Source: Phialocephala subalpina (lineage: Eukaryota; Ascomycota; Leotiomycetes; Helotiales; Mollisiaceae). From it: a DNA stretch of 64,000 nt. The notes beneath the pieces are model-generated. The model was not told the DNA's origin, did no database searches, and saw only the letters and a program-made list of their open reading frames with translations. The DNA lies in contig FJOG01000048.1 of NCBI GenBank assembly GCA_900073065.1, positions 203,000 to 266,999 of the forward strand. Reading direction: 5' to 3'. The stretch's first letter is position 1, and the number at the start of each line of letters is the position of its first letter. The position numbers and the translations under genes were made by a program. Of the stretch, positions 35,021 to 48,300 are shown piece after piece.

Positions 35021-37191
35021 TGTGGTCGTGGTTAAATTGCATTGGATAATGCGCAAGACATATCACGTATTCATCCATCTGTCTCCGCCAATCCTTTCTC
35101 CCAGTAGACTTCATGGTTGCACACAGATCTTTCTATATCTCCCCCGGAAGCATCAAATTTGTCAAGTTGAACATAGCTTTAAGCAGAACAAAATCCCTTC
35201 ATTCCCATATAGTAATGAGGTCATTTTACTTCACCTTTATCACAGTCAACCTTGCGGCTGTCTAACATGTAAATGATCTTGCCCAGTAGCTGACTTAGTG
35301 AAAAAGAAATACATGATTGAATTGTGGTTCTTGTCCAGCTCTGTATGATGCTTCTTTAATTCTGTTCAATTTTCCTCTACGCCATTTATTACCTACGAAT
35401 ATAGACTAACACTTCCACTCTTGCGAGCCTTGTGTTGCGCAGTTGCGAATCAGAATCAGCAACACCTCCTCGGCGACCTCAATATATAGCTGGTACTTTT
35501 GCTAATCACCCTCGGAATGTGGGTGCTTTATCATGAAAGCACCGCCGGCAGAAGAGTGCTTCTATGTAAAAGTACTTCAAACAGCAAAGTGCTTGTCTGT
35601 GAAAGTACCCCGAGAAAGGAGGTTCTTTTGAAAAGCTATGCTGCCAATATCGACCCCTTTTTTCTTTCGCTGTAAGGTTAGAAGTCGGCACCATGCGAAC
35701 AGCAGTGAGCCCGCCACTTCTTCATAACCTCCGATCGTAGCATATAGGCCATCGTCATCTTTGTACATCGTAGACTGCAAAACGCACGTGATGAATTTAA
35801 GGTTTGGCCACACGAGTAAATAAGCTGATGTAATTGGTGGCCGATTTCAAAGCAGGACTCAAACAAGCTTTAGCTCGGGAGCCCTACAGCCCTATTGAAT
35901 AGAATACGGTATTGTGGTGTGCTGTTGGTGCGATCAATCAGGCGGGGAGGTTAGCCAGCTCGCTTACGACCCCTATAAACTACGTCTCCACTTTTTGTGC
36001 CGTAGGGCTTAGCATCTGGAAGCTCGCAAGTTCTAATCGGAAGGGAAAACGACCCGTTCCGACCCGCCCAGATATTGCTGACCTGCATACGGAGAATTTC
36101 TTACCTTGCAGCATATTTTTTATTGTTTCCTTAGACCACACGTGGCATTAGGGACCCTTGCTTAGTAAATGCAATGTAATACTGCATTGCATGAACTAGT
36201 AGACCCTGTAGGCAAGAATGTCACCGTAGGAAGGGTTGTATGAGGCAAGCTGTGGTAAATTCATGCGCTTCAGGGATCTCATGCTTTTTCAAATAATTGA
36301 ATGGGTGGAGCGCGAATTTGAATTTGAAACCAAATTCTGGCGTCATTTTCCAAGGTATTGCGAATAGCAATGCACTCGGTGTGGGGTTCAAGTGATTGCC
36401 TTGGATCTCTGATAACACATCCTAAGCTAGACTTTGATAACGGCTGAATTTCGTCATTATTACCAAAGACATGACAGCCCCTAAGCCACTGAAATGAAGC
36501 TTAATATAGGAATGTACCGCATCCATAGATATAGTCTACATGCATTAAATCCTACGCCCATCAGAGCGTTGATGGGCCGAGATCATGTGTACGCATCCTG
36601 TAATAGTTTGCGCCATTGCTCCCTGTATACTTGTTGATTTTTTGGGGAATGATTCCTAGGAAATTGAAGGCTTTTAAGAGCGTCTAAAATAGTCACAATT
36701 TGACAATGATTTTTGCAACATACCGTGCTCAGGTGGGTTTCAGCCAGGGTGAGGTATTGCTTACTGCGTTCTTCAGGTTTCCGGTAAGCAAAGACGAAAG
36801 CTCTTATCAGCACCCCAGCTTCAGGCCTCGTGGTGGCGTCGTTGGCTCGTCGAATAGTACCATAAGGATTGCGCTATTCAATGTATTCGTCTCACGGCGG
36901 TGAGTGCTCTGCCGCACCGAGCGACGAATTGAACCAATATTGGAGGACTAGTTCAATTTGCGGCCTACAGACATTGCTAGTTTTTTCGGTCTCGACGAGA
37001 TCACGCCGTAGCTATCATTAACCCGGGCGGACAAGTCAGCTCTAAATTTAGCTGGACCGAGACCTATTCTTCTCATAAATGGGCTTTGCGTACCGTGAAT
37101 AAAGAGGCATGATATCCCATCACGTTGGTCTCATCCCATTTTATCTCTCATCTACATAGTTGTCCTCGATAAATTATTGCACTGGCCCAGC
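35021..37191. other. Long intergenic stretch with repeat copy B
   Basis: No gene was found. Small frames (for example 36583-36813, minus) match nothing I know. 35512-35690 holds the second copy of the hairpin repeat. Composition is mildly AT-rich but not RIP-saturated, so this may be old gene or transposon debris. The last 200 bases should include the FAD-oxidase promoter. Confidence 0.5.
35512..35690. repeat. Hairpin repeat, copy B
   Basis: CCTCGGAATGTGGGTGC, the hairpin GTGCTTT-ATCAT-GAAAGCAC (35523-35542), two further degenerate copies of the hairpin (35556-35608), then GGTTCTTTTGAAAAGC and TGCTGCCAA follow the order seen in PKS intron 4. This copy is longer by about 60 bp because of the extra hairpin units. 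Confidence 0.65.
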
Positions 37192-39056
37192 ATGCTATCT
37201 TTGAGTTACATGCTCGTGTCCAGGCTTTTAGCCGCCTTGCTCGTTTTACCGACAATGATCACTGTCAGGGCCCTACATCCGCTACAGCTGCAGCGGCACG
37301 CAACGTCAAACTGTCACTACCTGCCGGAAGACGCCGGTTGGCCCTCTTGGAACCAATGGGGGAGTTTGAACCAGTCAGTCGGGGGACGACTCATTGCCGG
37401 GAAACCACTCGCCAGCGTGTGCTACGGGCATGAAGCCAATGCTGCAGCATGTACGGCCCTTCAGGCCGATTGGACCGAAGAATTAATATAGTGAGTTTAA
37501 ATTCCCGGTTCAATCCTTCCGATTTATTCTTGGTCTTTTCTAGCATATGGCGGAACCCAGGGTGTGGAGCTAACGATGTTCCCCTATCTAGCTTTACAGA
37601 CCCTATTGCAGTCATGTCGCCAAAATTCCTAAACGACTCATGTACGCCGTTTATTGCAACAGCCACGGCTTCTAATAGCTCAGCCTGCGCGTTGGGCAAC
37701 CTTCCTAACTACGCTATTAACGTGAGTAGCGCCGAGGACCTCGTGGCCGGTTTCAAGTTTGCAAAGGACAACAACATTCGGCTCGTGGTGAAGAACACAG
37801 GCCATGACTTCCTAGGCCGATCCTCCGGCCAAGGATCGCTGTCGCTGTGGACACACAACCTTAAGGATATAACATTCCTCAACTACACCAGTGAAGGCTA
37901 CAAAGGCCCAGCGGTCCGCCTTGGGGCGGGTGTTCAGGCGTACGAGGCCTACGCGGCAGTCGCATCAAAGGACCTGCGAATAACAGGCGGTTTGTGCCCG
38001 ACTGTCGGGCTTGCGGGTGGCTACATAACTGGTGGAGGCCACGGTCCATTGATGGGGAGCTATGGACTTGCGGCTGACAACTCTCTCGAGTTTGAGGTAG
38101 TGACCCCGGACAAGGGATATCTGGTGGCATCGCCCAGCAAGAACGCTGACCTTTTCTGGGCTCTCAACGGTGGTGGCGGCAGTGCGTATGCTGTAATTTT
38201 ATCGCATACGACGCGGGCACATGCCGATGGGCCTGTGGCCGGGGCGACGGTGAGCATCAATAACACGGACGAAACGACATACTGGGCTGCCGTTGATGCG
38301 TGGCACTCCCTGCTGCCTGCCTTGAACAGTGTCCCAGGCGCCGCCTCCAGCTTTGAAATAACAGAAGCGTCGTTTTTCGCGCTGATCACTGTGCTTGACG
38401 GTAGCACCACGGAGGTTACAGACACGCTGGCGCCCTTTCTCGCGCAGCTGGACCAGCTCAATGTGTCGTACGCAAGTGTTATAACCTATGATCCGACCTA
38501 CTACGCCCACTTCAGTGAGTCGGTATCAAATCTGCCGTATGGGCCCTTCCCGACGAACAATCTCGTAGGAGGTCGGATCATCCCGCTGTCTGTCGTTTCA
38601 ACGGAAGACCAACGTTCCAAACTTATCGCCGCCCTCCGCACCATACTGGGCAGCAATACGACCTCGTGGGGAATTAGCGGCAACGCAGCCAATTTGTCTG
38701 TGTCTCACACCGGCCTTGATACCGCCCGACTTCCGGCCTGGAGCAAGATGGCTTACACACTCCAAATTAACGCATTCCCTGACAGAGACGCATCTGTGGA
38801 CCTTCTAAACAATGCCAATGCTGAGATAATCGCCGGCCAAGATGTTCTGCGCAGCCTAACGCCCGGCGGCGGTACCTATATCAACGAGGCCACCGCTGAT
38901 CCCGCTTATTGGAAGGACGATTTCTATGGAATCAATTACCAGAGGCTACTGGCCGTGAAGGAAACATATGACTCGGGCGTTATCTTGTATGGACCTGGCG
39001 TTGTTAGAAGCGATTATTGGACTGTAGCTTCTGATGGTAGACTATGCAAAGTATAA
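37192..39056 (+). CDS. Secreted BBE-like FAD-linked oxidoreductase
   Basis: Model join(37192..37490, 37544..39056) gives 603 residues. An N-terminal signal peptide (LLAALLVLPTMITVRA) precedes a PCMH-type FAD domain. Both covalent FAD anchors of the berberine-bridge-enzyme group are visible: His about 187 in NTGHDFLGRSSG and Cys about 251 in GLCPTVGLAGGYITGGGHG. The C-terminal half carries the BBE substrate domain, ending with FYGINYQRLLAVKETYD. Such enzymes oxidise alcohols or close rings with O2, and are frequent tailoring enzymes of fungal clusters; the signal peptide suggests action in the secretory path or outside the cell. Start at 37192 is preferred because an earlier start at 37177 is TTG. 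It marks the right end of the intact cluster genes and is followed directly by AT-rich DNA. Confidence 0.88.
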
Positions 39057-40801
39057 TAGAACCAAATAACGAGAATTGATATTAGGGAATATTATAATTC
39101 TCTTTTATTATTATATTTCAGCCCTGAATCCTAAGAAGCCTTGTTTGCAATCGAGTATATGAAAAAGAATATCAAGATTTTTTTTGATTTTTTTTTATTA
39201 ATATAATTTATAAAATATATAATAAATTAATATATATAAAAATATTTTTTCTTTTTATTTAATTAATTANNNNNNNNNNNNNNNNNNNNNNNNNNNNNNN
39301 NNNNNNNNNNNNNNNNNNNNNNNNNNNNNNNNNNNNNNNNNNNNNNNNNNNNNNNNNNNNNNNNNNNNNNNNNNNNNNNNNNNNNNNNNNNNNNNNNNNN
39401 NNNNNNNNNNNNNNNNNNNNNNNNNNNNNNNNNNNNNNNNNNNNNNNNNNNNNNNNNNNNNNNNNNNNNNNNNNNNNNNNNNNNNNNNNNNNNNNNNNNN
39501 NNNNNNNNNNNNNNNNNNNNNNNNNNNNNNNNNNNNNNNNNNNNNNNNNNNNNNNNNNNNNNNNNNNNNNNNNNNNNNNNNNNNNNNNNNNNNNNNNNNN
39601 NNNNNNNNNNNNNNNNNNNNNNNNNNNNNNNNNNNNNNNNNNNNNNNNNNNNNNNNNNNNNNNNNNNNNNNNNNNNNNNNNNNNNNNNNNNNNNNNNNNN
39701 NNNNNNNNNNNNNNNNNNNNNNNNNNNNNNNNNNNNNNNNNNNNNNNNNNNNNNNNNNNNNNNNNNNNNNNNNNNNNNNNNNNNNNNNNNNNNNNNNNNN
39801 NNNNNNNNNNNNNNNNNNNNNNNNNNNNNNNNNNNNNNNNNNNNNNNNNNNNNNNNNNNNNNNNNNNNNNNNNNNNNNNNNNNNNNNNNNNNNNNNNNNN
39901 NNNNNNNNNNNNNNNNNNNNNNNNNNNNNNNNNNNNNNNNNNNNNNNNNNNNNNNNNNNNNNNNNNNNNNNAAAATAAAAGAATTATTATATTTAAATAT
40001 AATATAAATTATATTTATTTATTTTATTTATATATATTCGATTCGATTATATTAATATAATTAGAAAATATTAATTTATATTATTATTATAAATATTTGA
40101 TTTTCGAATTTTTAATTTTATATTAATTATTAAATATAATTTGATATATATTCCTTTTAATATATTAATACGCTTATATAATATAAGATTATATTTTATA
40201 ATATTTTATAATAATATATAAAATTAAAAATTTTTATTATTTATATTATTATATTATATTTATAAAAAATAATAAATTATTCTTTGGAAATAAATATTAG
40301 AAATATTATATTTTAAAATTCAATTGGTTTTTTTAATAATTTTCTTTATTTTTATATTTCGAATTTTATTGAAAATATAATTTTTTATATTTAATTGGAT
40401 TTTAATTTTTTTATTTAAAACTTTTTATAAATTTATTATTTTTATTACGTATTATAAAGCTTATTATGGAATTAATATTATATATTTATTAATTTTCGAT
40501 AAAATATTTTACCAAAGAAAAATAAAGAAAAGAAATAGAATTACTAATGTGATTTATACTATGATAGCGAAGTAATGAAATTCAAACCACAAGAGACTCT
40601 AAATATCGATAAGGCCTAATCTATTGCCAAGTTAACCTATATTAAATTCAAAATAGTAAAGATGAATAGAAGAGAGGCTTTATACCTCGCAAACAATCAT
40701 TATATTGCTGATAGACGGGTTCCAAATAGAAATTTCGGAAAACGGGTTGTAAATGCGAAATAGCCCATCGCTTCAATTCTTCACGGTTTAATACTCGCGC
40801 A
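39057..40801. other. AT-rich RIP island with assembly gap (N run 39270-39971)
   Basis: The flanks of the 702-base N run are almost pure A/T up to about 40540. No coding traces seen. 40560-40801 is the 3' flank of the GNAT pseudogene. Confidence 0.8.
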
Positions 40802-41648
40802 TTATGTACCAGAGGACCCAGGTCTGGACGTGGACCTAGATCGGGAACGACGTCTGGCTTCAAGAATAAGTAGAAATTCATGACCATCAAGCAGATCACC
40901 AAGTGGCCACTCCATTTCCTCTTGCGCCCATGCGAAAGCTTCTAAAGGCTCAGTATGATCGACAAAAAATTCCGAGTTAACAGATGAAACAAGGCCGCTG
41001 ATGTCACTAGTGGCAAAGACGTTACCACAGAGTTTGGCATCCTTCACATAATTTATTGGTGACGCTTCAATAATATCTCTCGCATATTTACTAATGATCT
41101 CAAGTTGGACTGTGCTAATAGAGTCTATAGTTGTTAGTGTTGATTCTATAGATAAGGTTGAACGTGTTAACCTCCAAATGCTTTCGCTGCCGCAAGACAG
41201 GCAGCAGGATGAGAGCTCATAAGACCGTACAAATCGACACCGTCTTTCTTGAGCTGATTCAAGAGACCCTTTGCAAGTCCGCGCTCTCGATAATCGCGAT
41301 CGACTACTAACAGAGTAACCTAGCATATAGTTTTGCCCTTGGCTGTCCAACGGCAGGCCAATGCGTTACCAGCAAGACAGTTATTGACGATAACCCTGAC
41401 GTAGAGGCATATGTCATTATCGGGCAGGTATTGAGATCGAAGACGGTCTTTCCTGAGACGCACGCGACTGCCTGCCTTTTCTTAGAAGACGAACAGACCA
41501 AAAATTGAGGTAGATTACCTGAATCTGCGAATTTCCCAGCTTGCTCGCCCCAAATACCATAATTTTCACCAAAGAGCACTGCAGCTTCTTATAGTATTTT
41601 ATCTGTAGCTTGTCCTCCATCTTATTTCTCGAAAACTTGCTTCTCCAT
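40802..41648 (-). pseudogene. GNAT-type N-acetyltransferase pseudogene with three nonsense codons
   Basis: Starting at an ATG at 41648 the minus strand reads MEKQVFEK, stop (41622-41624), DGGQATDKIL, stop (41589-41591), EAAVLFGENYGIWGEQAG. After an intron at 41472-41518 it continues RLRKDRLRSQYLPD, then a third stop (41319-41321) inside what should be TICWVT, then LLVVDRDYRERGLAKGLL, the acetyl-CoA-binding RxxGLA segment of GNAT folds. The 3' part (DHTEPLEAF, LLDGHEFLLI) is typical of a widespread fungal GNAT family of unknown substrate. Two stops are explained by CAA to TAA and one by TGG to TAG, exactly RIP-type transitions. Apart from these the frame and splice sites survive, so decay is recent. 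Confidence 0.8.
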
Positions 41649-42620
41649 ATTCACGCGACTTCTCCGAGGTCTGCTGTTGGGTTGAGGGTTGGATGTTTCG
41701 ATATATTTCACGTCAGGATATGCGCGGAGACCAACTGTTTTTGGGAGGTATTGGATTGATCGAGATATCTTCTTCAGAGTTAAGATCTTAAAGGATATCA
41801 GTATATAAGGCCATAGTTCATTAATTTGAGAGGATCCTAATTTATGGGTCTTTTGAGTCGTAATCATATAAATTCATTGGGCCTATTAAACTATGAAATT
41901 GAATTATATTAATTACGAAGTATAATTATAAAATTGATTTATTTATAAATTACCTTTAATTTAAATCCAATTAAAGTTAATACTTTTAAGCGAGAATTTA
42001 ATTTCCTCGAATATTAGAATTTATATTTTATTTATTAAATATATTTAAAAATAATAAATAATATTTATTATTTATTATTAATAATTTTAATTATAATATT
42101 TTAAAATAAAATTATATAATTTTTATATTATTATTATTTTTAAAAAAGAAAAAATAATTATAAAATAATTAAAATATTTCGAAAATATAAAATTAATATA
42201 AAATTAAATTTTTTTTAAAAAATAAGAAATCCGAATTATATAAAATATTTCTAAATAATAAATAATAATAATATTTATTAGTAAATATAATAAGATTTTT
42301 AATTTAAATAAAAAATTTTTTTATTTTTTATTTAATAAATTTTAAATATAAAATTATTAATAAAAAATAAAAAATATATATTTATATTTCTTTATAAATC
42401 TTTAAATTAAATAATAATTAAATTTATTATATTTGAATATTATATTTAATTATAAAATAAATAAAATCCAAGAATTTATCGAAATGAAAATATTAATAAT
42501 AATAATTTAATTTATAAATATAAAAATATTTTTAATTTATATATTTAATTTAATTATTATAATATATTATTTTAAGATTTATTTTTAATTCTTAATATTA
42601 TATAAATTTATTACTTTCTT
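41649..42620. other. AT-rich RIP island
   Basis: 41870-42620 is almost pure A/T. The first 220 bases are the former promoter of the GNAT pseudogene. No coding traces. Confidence 0.7.
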
Positions 42621-42831
42621 TATAGGTATAAGAGTAAGCACGTGATCACGTGCGACGCTAGGCTGCACTAGGACTAGCGTGAGAACGCGCAAAGTTAAAG
42701 GATATAACTTTTTAACTTTATATTCTTATTTCTAATTATTTATAATTTAACGAATATAATAATATAATCTTATTATATTTCGTTTTTAACCCGTTATATA
42801 TAATCGAATATCCTTAGTAATATTAATACTA
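42621..42831 (+). repeat. Left LTR of outer copia element
   Basis: 211 bp, nearly identical to 54608-54818. It begins TATAGG where the right copy begins TGTAAA; differences are transitions. It includes CACGTGATCACGTG, a palindromic box that reads CACGTAATTACGTG in the right copy. Confidence 0.85.
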
Positions 42832-45063
42832 ATTAGTAATTATTTAATTACCTACGAAGTAATTAAATTTATATTAGAAAAGGCTAATTGCGACGCAAAA
42901 AAAGTAATTACGCGCTTAGGATAATTAATACGCTTTTAAAGGCTTCTTTGAAAGAATACGCCAAAAATATTGCGATTATTAAAAGACTTAAAAAAGAAGC
43001 GCGAGAAAAGTCTTAACTTTATATTATTTAATTAAATTTACGTTTATCACGTAAAACAACGAATATTTACGAAGACTTAGGATAGGCAATTTAAAGCGCT
43101 ACTTAAGATTAACGTCAAAAATAATATTACTTTATAAACTCGAAGTGGCGATCTCTTAATTAAGTTCTCGTTTCTATCAATTAAAAAAGCGCAAACTTTT
43201 ACTCGAACGCAATAATTTATACTTGCGATAATACTTACGATAAAACCTTTAATACGATTCTCGATAATTTACCCTCGATAAATAACCTTCGATAATCCTT
43301 TTGATAAAGTATTTACAGTTAGATACTTTGCGCTTACGATAAAATACTTTGCGTAACTCTTGTTACTTAATATTAAATATAATAATACTTAATCGAATTA
43401 TAATTAAACCTCTTTTTAATTAATACCAAATTATATTTTAAAATAATAAATATATCGAAAAAAGATTTCCCTTACGATAAAAACAAATAAAGAAAACGAT
43501 TTAACCTTGCGAATAAAAACGATTAAAATAAGGAGATTATTAATAGATTTATCTTGTATTACTTTAATATTTATAAGAGAAAAAAATATATAAATTATAA
43601 TTTATAGGAAGTTTTTAAAGAAGATTTCATAAGATAAATAATAAAAATCTTTTGTCTAATCGACTTTAATTTTATTCGTCGTTTACATAACTTTTTACGT
43701 ATATATAAATACTAAATACTAAGAAATAAAGCGTTAATTACTAAAAACTTTATTCGAATTATTAATTCAAAGGAATTCCATGAGTAAATTACGCAAAAAA
43801 TCAATAACTAATTAAGAAATCGCAATAATTTTTACTTATAATAAAATTAATTATTATTTCTAATTATTATAAATTAATTACTTATATTATAATAAACACC
43901 TTAATAATAATTAGATTAATAAGCAATTATTAGATAAAACGCGATGAACTTAATTATTAAAAACTTAATTATATTTATTATTATCGAAATACTAATAAAT
44001 ACGAATATCTAATCTCAAAAGAAATAATAACAAGCTTAAATATAATCCCAGCAAAATAAAACAAACAAAGTCTTACTAACCGGTAATTCCTTATACGAAG
44101 ACCTTTACTTGGATTAATAATCGGACTAATTGAGCTTAACGATTAAATTAATCACAAATTTAATAAAGGTTTACCTCGAGGATAAAAAATATAATAAAGA
44201 GTTATACGATTTCCTCGATAATAAATTATAAGTCTTTTATAACTATTATAATAAAGTCGGACTATTAAAAGACTAATTCAATAAAGCGTTTTTTATTATA
44301 TTAAAAAGTCGCGCGAGTATTATGGCAGGGTAAAATGGTAAGGCGGTATATCACGTGGTTTAATAAGGATATATTAAGAGATCTGGCATCTTGTATTCTT
44401 AGTTCTTTAGGTAACTTTCTACGTGGTTCGCAAATATTAGAATTAACTCCAAGAGGTTTACCCCTCCATAATATTTACTATTATAATCATATTATAAGAA
44501 GAAACTTTGATTTCAAGCTAATAACGAATATAATTAAAAAATACTTCGAAATAAAAGAGAATTAACAATTATATATATTGATATAAAAAGAAACTACGTT
44601 ATTACGAATCGTTAAAAGTAACCCGTTAAAAACTAAATTAAAGTATCTCTAAATACTTTTTAATGAACTCCAAAAAATTCAAATGGGTTTATCCGGCGAA
44701 TATTAAAAGGAGTATAACCTCCGAGACTAAGTTATTAGCGCTTACCGCGGAATCGAAAAATGCAATTTGGCGCTTTATAAACTTATTATTATATTCGAGG
44801 GTATTTACGTTAAACTACGATTGGTAATTAGTATTACGATATACTTACAAGAAATATAATAATATAACTTGGATATTATTAGCAAAAACTAAAATAATAA
44901 TAATAATAATAACTCGAAGTAACTTTAGATTAATCGAATATATAAACGATATAATAAAAACAAAAAAGGATAAAATAAAGGAAAATAGCGAAGTAAAAGA
45001 AACTCTCGCGGTAAATATCGGGAAAAACGTAAATATTAAGGAAATTCGACTTTATATCAAAAG

Positions 45064-45321
45064 TGTTGGGAATATCGTACGGTAGATCAGTCTAGGATAT
45101 GCGGGCATATCTGATTTACTAGTGCGATAATAGGAGCTTCGTACGAAGCCAAGGATCAAGTCATTTATTTAGTATATACTCTTAAACGCTCTCTTAGATT
45201 CAAGGAGAAAGACAGAAAAAACTGTAATATAATTAGACTACTTACTATTAGGTGGCCTGCTTATGTAATACGTCTTAATTATTCACGTGAACTTATAAAG
45301 CCGAATCTTGTGATTTTAACA
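45064..45321 (+). repeat. Left LTR of inner copia element
   Basis: 258 bp, TG start and CA end. It differs from the right LTR by scattered C/T and G/A transitions, as RIP would cause. Confidence 0.93.
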
Positions 45322-48300
45322 CTAATTAGTGGTTGCAAAACTACAGAATAGCTAAGTATATTATACGAACTTCTTTTCGACAAAAATACTTAATTATCGT
45401 ACGAAACGATGAATTTAATGCCAACTGCAGATTATTCCCTTGATTTGATATTATGGGGATACGACCTTGATCGTACGAAAGTAAAGGAATAGACTGAGAG
45501 TAAAGTTAATACTTACATTTTTTGGAGAATAGTAGTTTGGAAGAGAAAAGGATATAAGGATAAGTGGCTATAGAGAGAATATAGAGAGGATTTTGAGGAG
45601 TGGGAAACGGAATGGTTCGTCAAAGTAACTCGAGAAGCATTCAAAGAACTTCGTATGTACTTGGTTACCCATGGAGTGTGGGTAAAGCCGCAAGTTGGCT
45701 TTAACTTGTACGCAAAGATTTTACAGGAGGTAGTTGGAGAAGAGACATAGTATAAGTGGACAGAAAGGGAGATTAAAGACAATTTGGAGGACTACGGAGA
45801 CAATATTACCTTTCGTACGAAGGACTTTGTAGAGATCTTTCAAACTCTTATATACTCTCCTTAAGATCGACCTGAAACTCCAGCTATACGACTCTCATTG
45901 CCAAAGGAAGAGACATTAGGGTTACCACTTCGAGCATACGAACGATTTAATCTAATGTTATATCTAATATTCTCTCGAGAAAGCGCCTTATATAATCGAT
46001 AGTAAAACATAATACTAAAGCTTTTCTTAGAGCTTCTTAAGATCTATAGAGACAATAAGAGATATAAAGGAAAAGAATACGATATACTAAATAGTAAACT
46101 TTAAGTCTTTTACGACTACTATTCGAAGATCGGATTACGAATGTCCTAATTCCACTTAGCCTTTTTTATTATACTTAAAGGGAAAGCATTAGAGTTTTAT
46201 TATGATATAATCGCTAGGAGATCATACGACTTTCGTACGATGGTAAATATAACGAAGGCTTATTTCGAGACAAAGAAAAAGCGCCAGAAATATTTAATAG
46301 AATAGCGATCATTTGACTTCGCAAAGGTTATTATTAAGTACTCGGATAAACCGAAGTTAGAGTGTTTAGAAATATTATTAGATAAACTTCGTACGGTTTA
46401 ACGAGGTTTAATACATGAATACTAGAACGAGAATAACCTTAGAGACTAAGTTATTAATACTTGTAAAGAAGTAAAGGAGTGTAAAATGGCACTATTTAAA
46501 CCGGCTTTAACGTTCGAAGGACTATGTGCCGACTTGAGAGCTGTAATTGGGATTACCGTATGGAATCGAGAGGTAATAACACTCCTTTAGTAGCGTGAAG
46601 ACTAAAGCGAAACTATTTAATATTAGATAAATCGTACGTACGAAAGGACCAGGGGCCGTTTTCCTTCTTGTACGAGTTTCCGCAGTAGAGTAAGAGGAAG
46701 TAAAAGGAGTTTTCGTGGGAATTCCTTTAAAAGATCGGTCAAAAGGTGCTATATTTGTAAAGAACCAGATTATTGGTCGAATAAGCATACGGAGGAAAAG
46801 CGTATGAAGGCTAGGAACTAGTGGAAGGATTAGTTGCTCACGGAATGGGAACTTTCGGACGAAAACATACAAGCTTTCCTAATAGAGTATAAGGGCGCTA
46901 AAGAGGAAGAGAACGAGATAAGTTCCAAAACCTTTATATAATAGATAGCTTCCCTCGAAATCGATAATTCTTCGTACGAAGCTACTCTAGAATACTTTTA
47001 CACCAAGCTAAAGATAATTAACGGCTCGAAAACTATTTCTTTTCTAGATAATTAGATAATCGCCTATATTATGACTTGAACCAACGTGTTTTAAGAACTA
47101 TACGAAACTTTAGTCTTTATATTTGAGGATTATTACTCCTTAGAAACGTTCTAAGGAATTATGCTAAATACGGGAGCCGCGGGTATCTCGATAGCCAGAA
47201 AACCATAACTTTATACTTTGTAAAAGTTTAATATTAAACTTTAATTAGATCGTACGATAGTCGGAAACTATTATATTCGCTTTAAAAAAGGGTTTATAAT
47301 TGCCAAGGGAATTATAATAGTGGATACTTTGCTTAAGCTAATTATATTTTATATTATCCCAAAGAATACTTCGTTTTTATATTATATTCAAGATATAAAT
47401 AAAATGAGAGTTAAACTAAATAATCTAGAGAATATTCTTATTTAAAGAAAGAAAATTATCCTTGTCGTACGGAAATAGGGCTATCCTTAGATGCTATTAG
47501 ATCGTACGGAGGAGATAATAGCACATTATCACTTAACGGATATTAAACTTTGTTAATTATATTGACGCTTTAAGCATCCTTCCGTATAAAGGCTATCAAA
47601 GCTCCTAAAACGAGCCAAATATAATAATATTAATTCGAAGTCCATAAAGCACTTGACTAAGTTTTACAAGTAATATTAACTCTACTCAAAATCGCTCAAA
47701 CGATTTAAGTTTATATTAAAAGATAATTATAATTTTAATTACTTTATACTAGTAAATATTATATACTTAGACGGCAAACTAGTACTTTACGTCGTAAATA
47801 AAGCGATAGCGTTTATAGTTACTCGATTCTTGAAAGATAAATCGGCCAAAACAATATGGGATACTCTTTATACGTGTTAAATTAATACGTACTTAGGTCT
47901 ACTTGATTACTTTATTTATAATGCTAGCAAGAACTTTGTCTCCCTCGAGTTTCAAAGGGAAACTCGTATAATGGCAATAGATATCAAGGAAGTTCTTATC
48001 GAGGCTTATAATAGCATTAGCAAAGTTAAACGCTATTATGCTTTATTGCGACGTTCGTACGAGATACTGCAGCACGAGTTAAGTGATTAGTAACTCAGTA
48101 AGGACTTTATCTTGCAAATGGCAATCAAAGCTATTAATGATATAATCGGGTCAAATGAGCTAGTTCTTACTCTCTTTGTTTTTGGTGTATATCCTCGTAT
48201 AACACGAGTAAGCGCTTTATCTCTATCTACGGTCAAAAGAGTTAAGGCCATACGAACGGCGATAGCCGAAATATAGCGTTTAAATACTAAGCGATAAATT

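Noticed and set aside
36583..36813. Minus-strand 76-residue frame
   Set aside because: No recognisable family; isolated in a long non-coding stretch.
41075..41084. ATCTCTCGCA, a match to the ToxE tox-box consensus as I recall it (ATCTCNCGNA)
   Set aside because: It lies inside the coding part of the GNAT pseudogene, not in a promoter, and I found no match in the cluster promoters.
41465..41595. Alternative start and frame for the GNAT gene that would avoid the stops
   Set aside because: The alternative ATG frame (from 41620) loses the conserved LFGENYGIWGEQAG segment, so the nonsense explanation is better.
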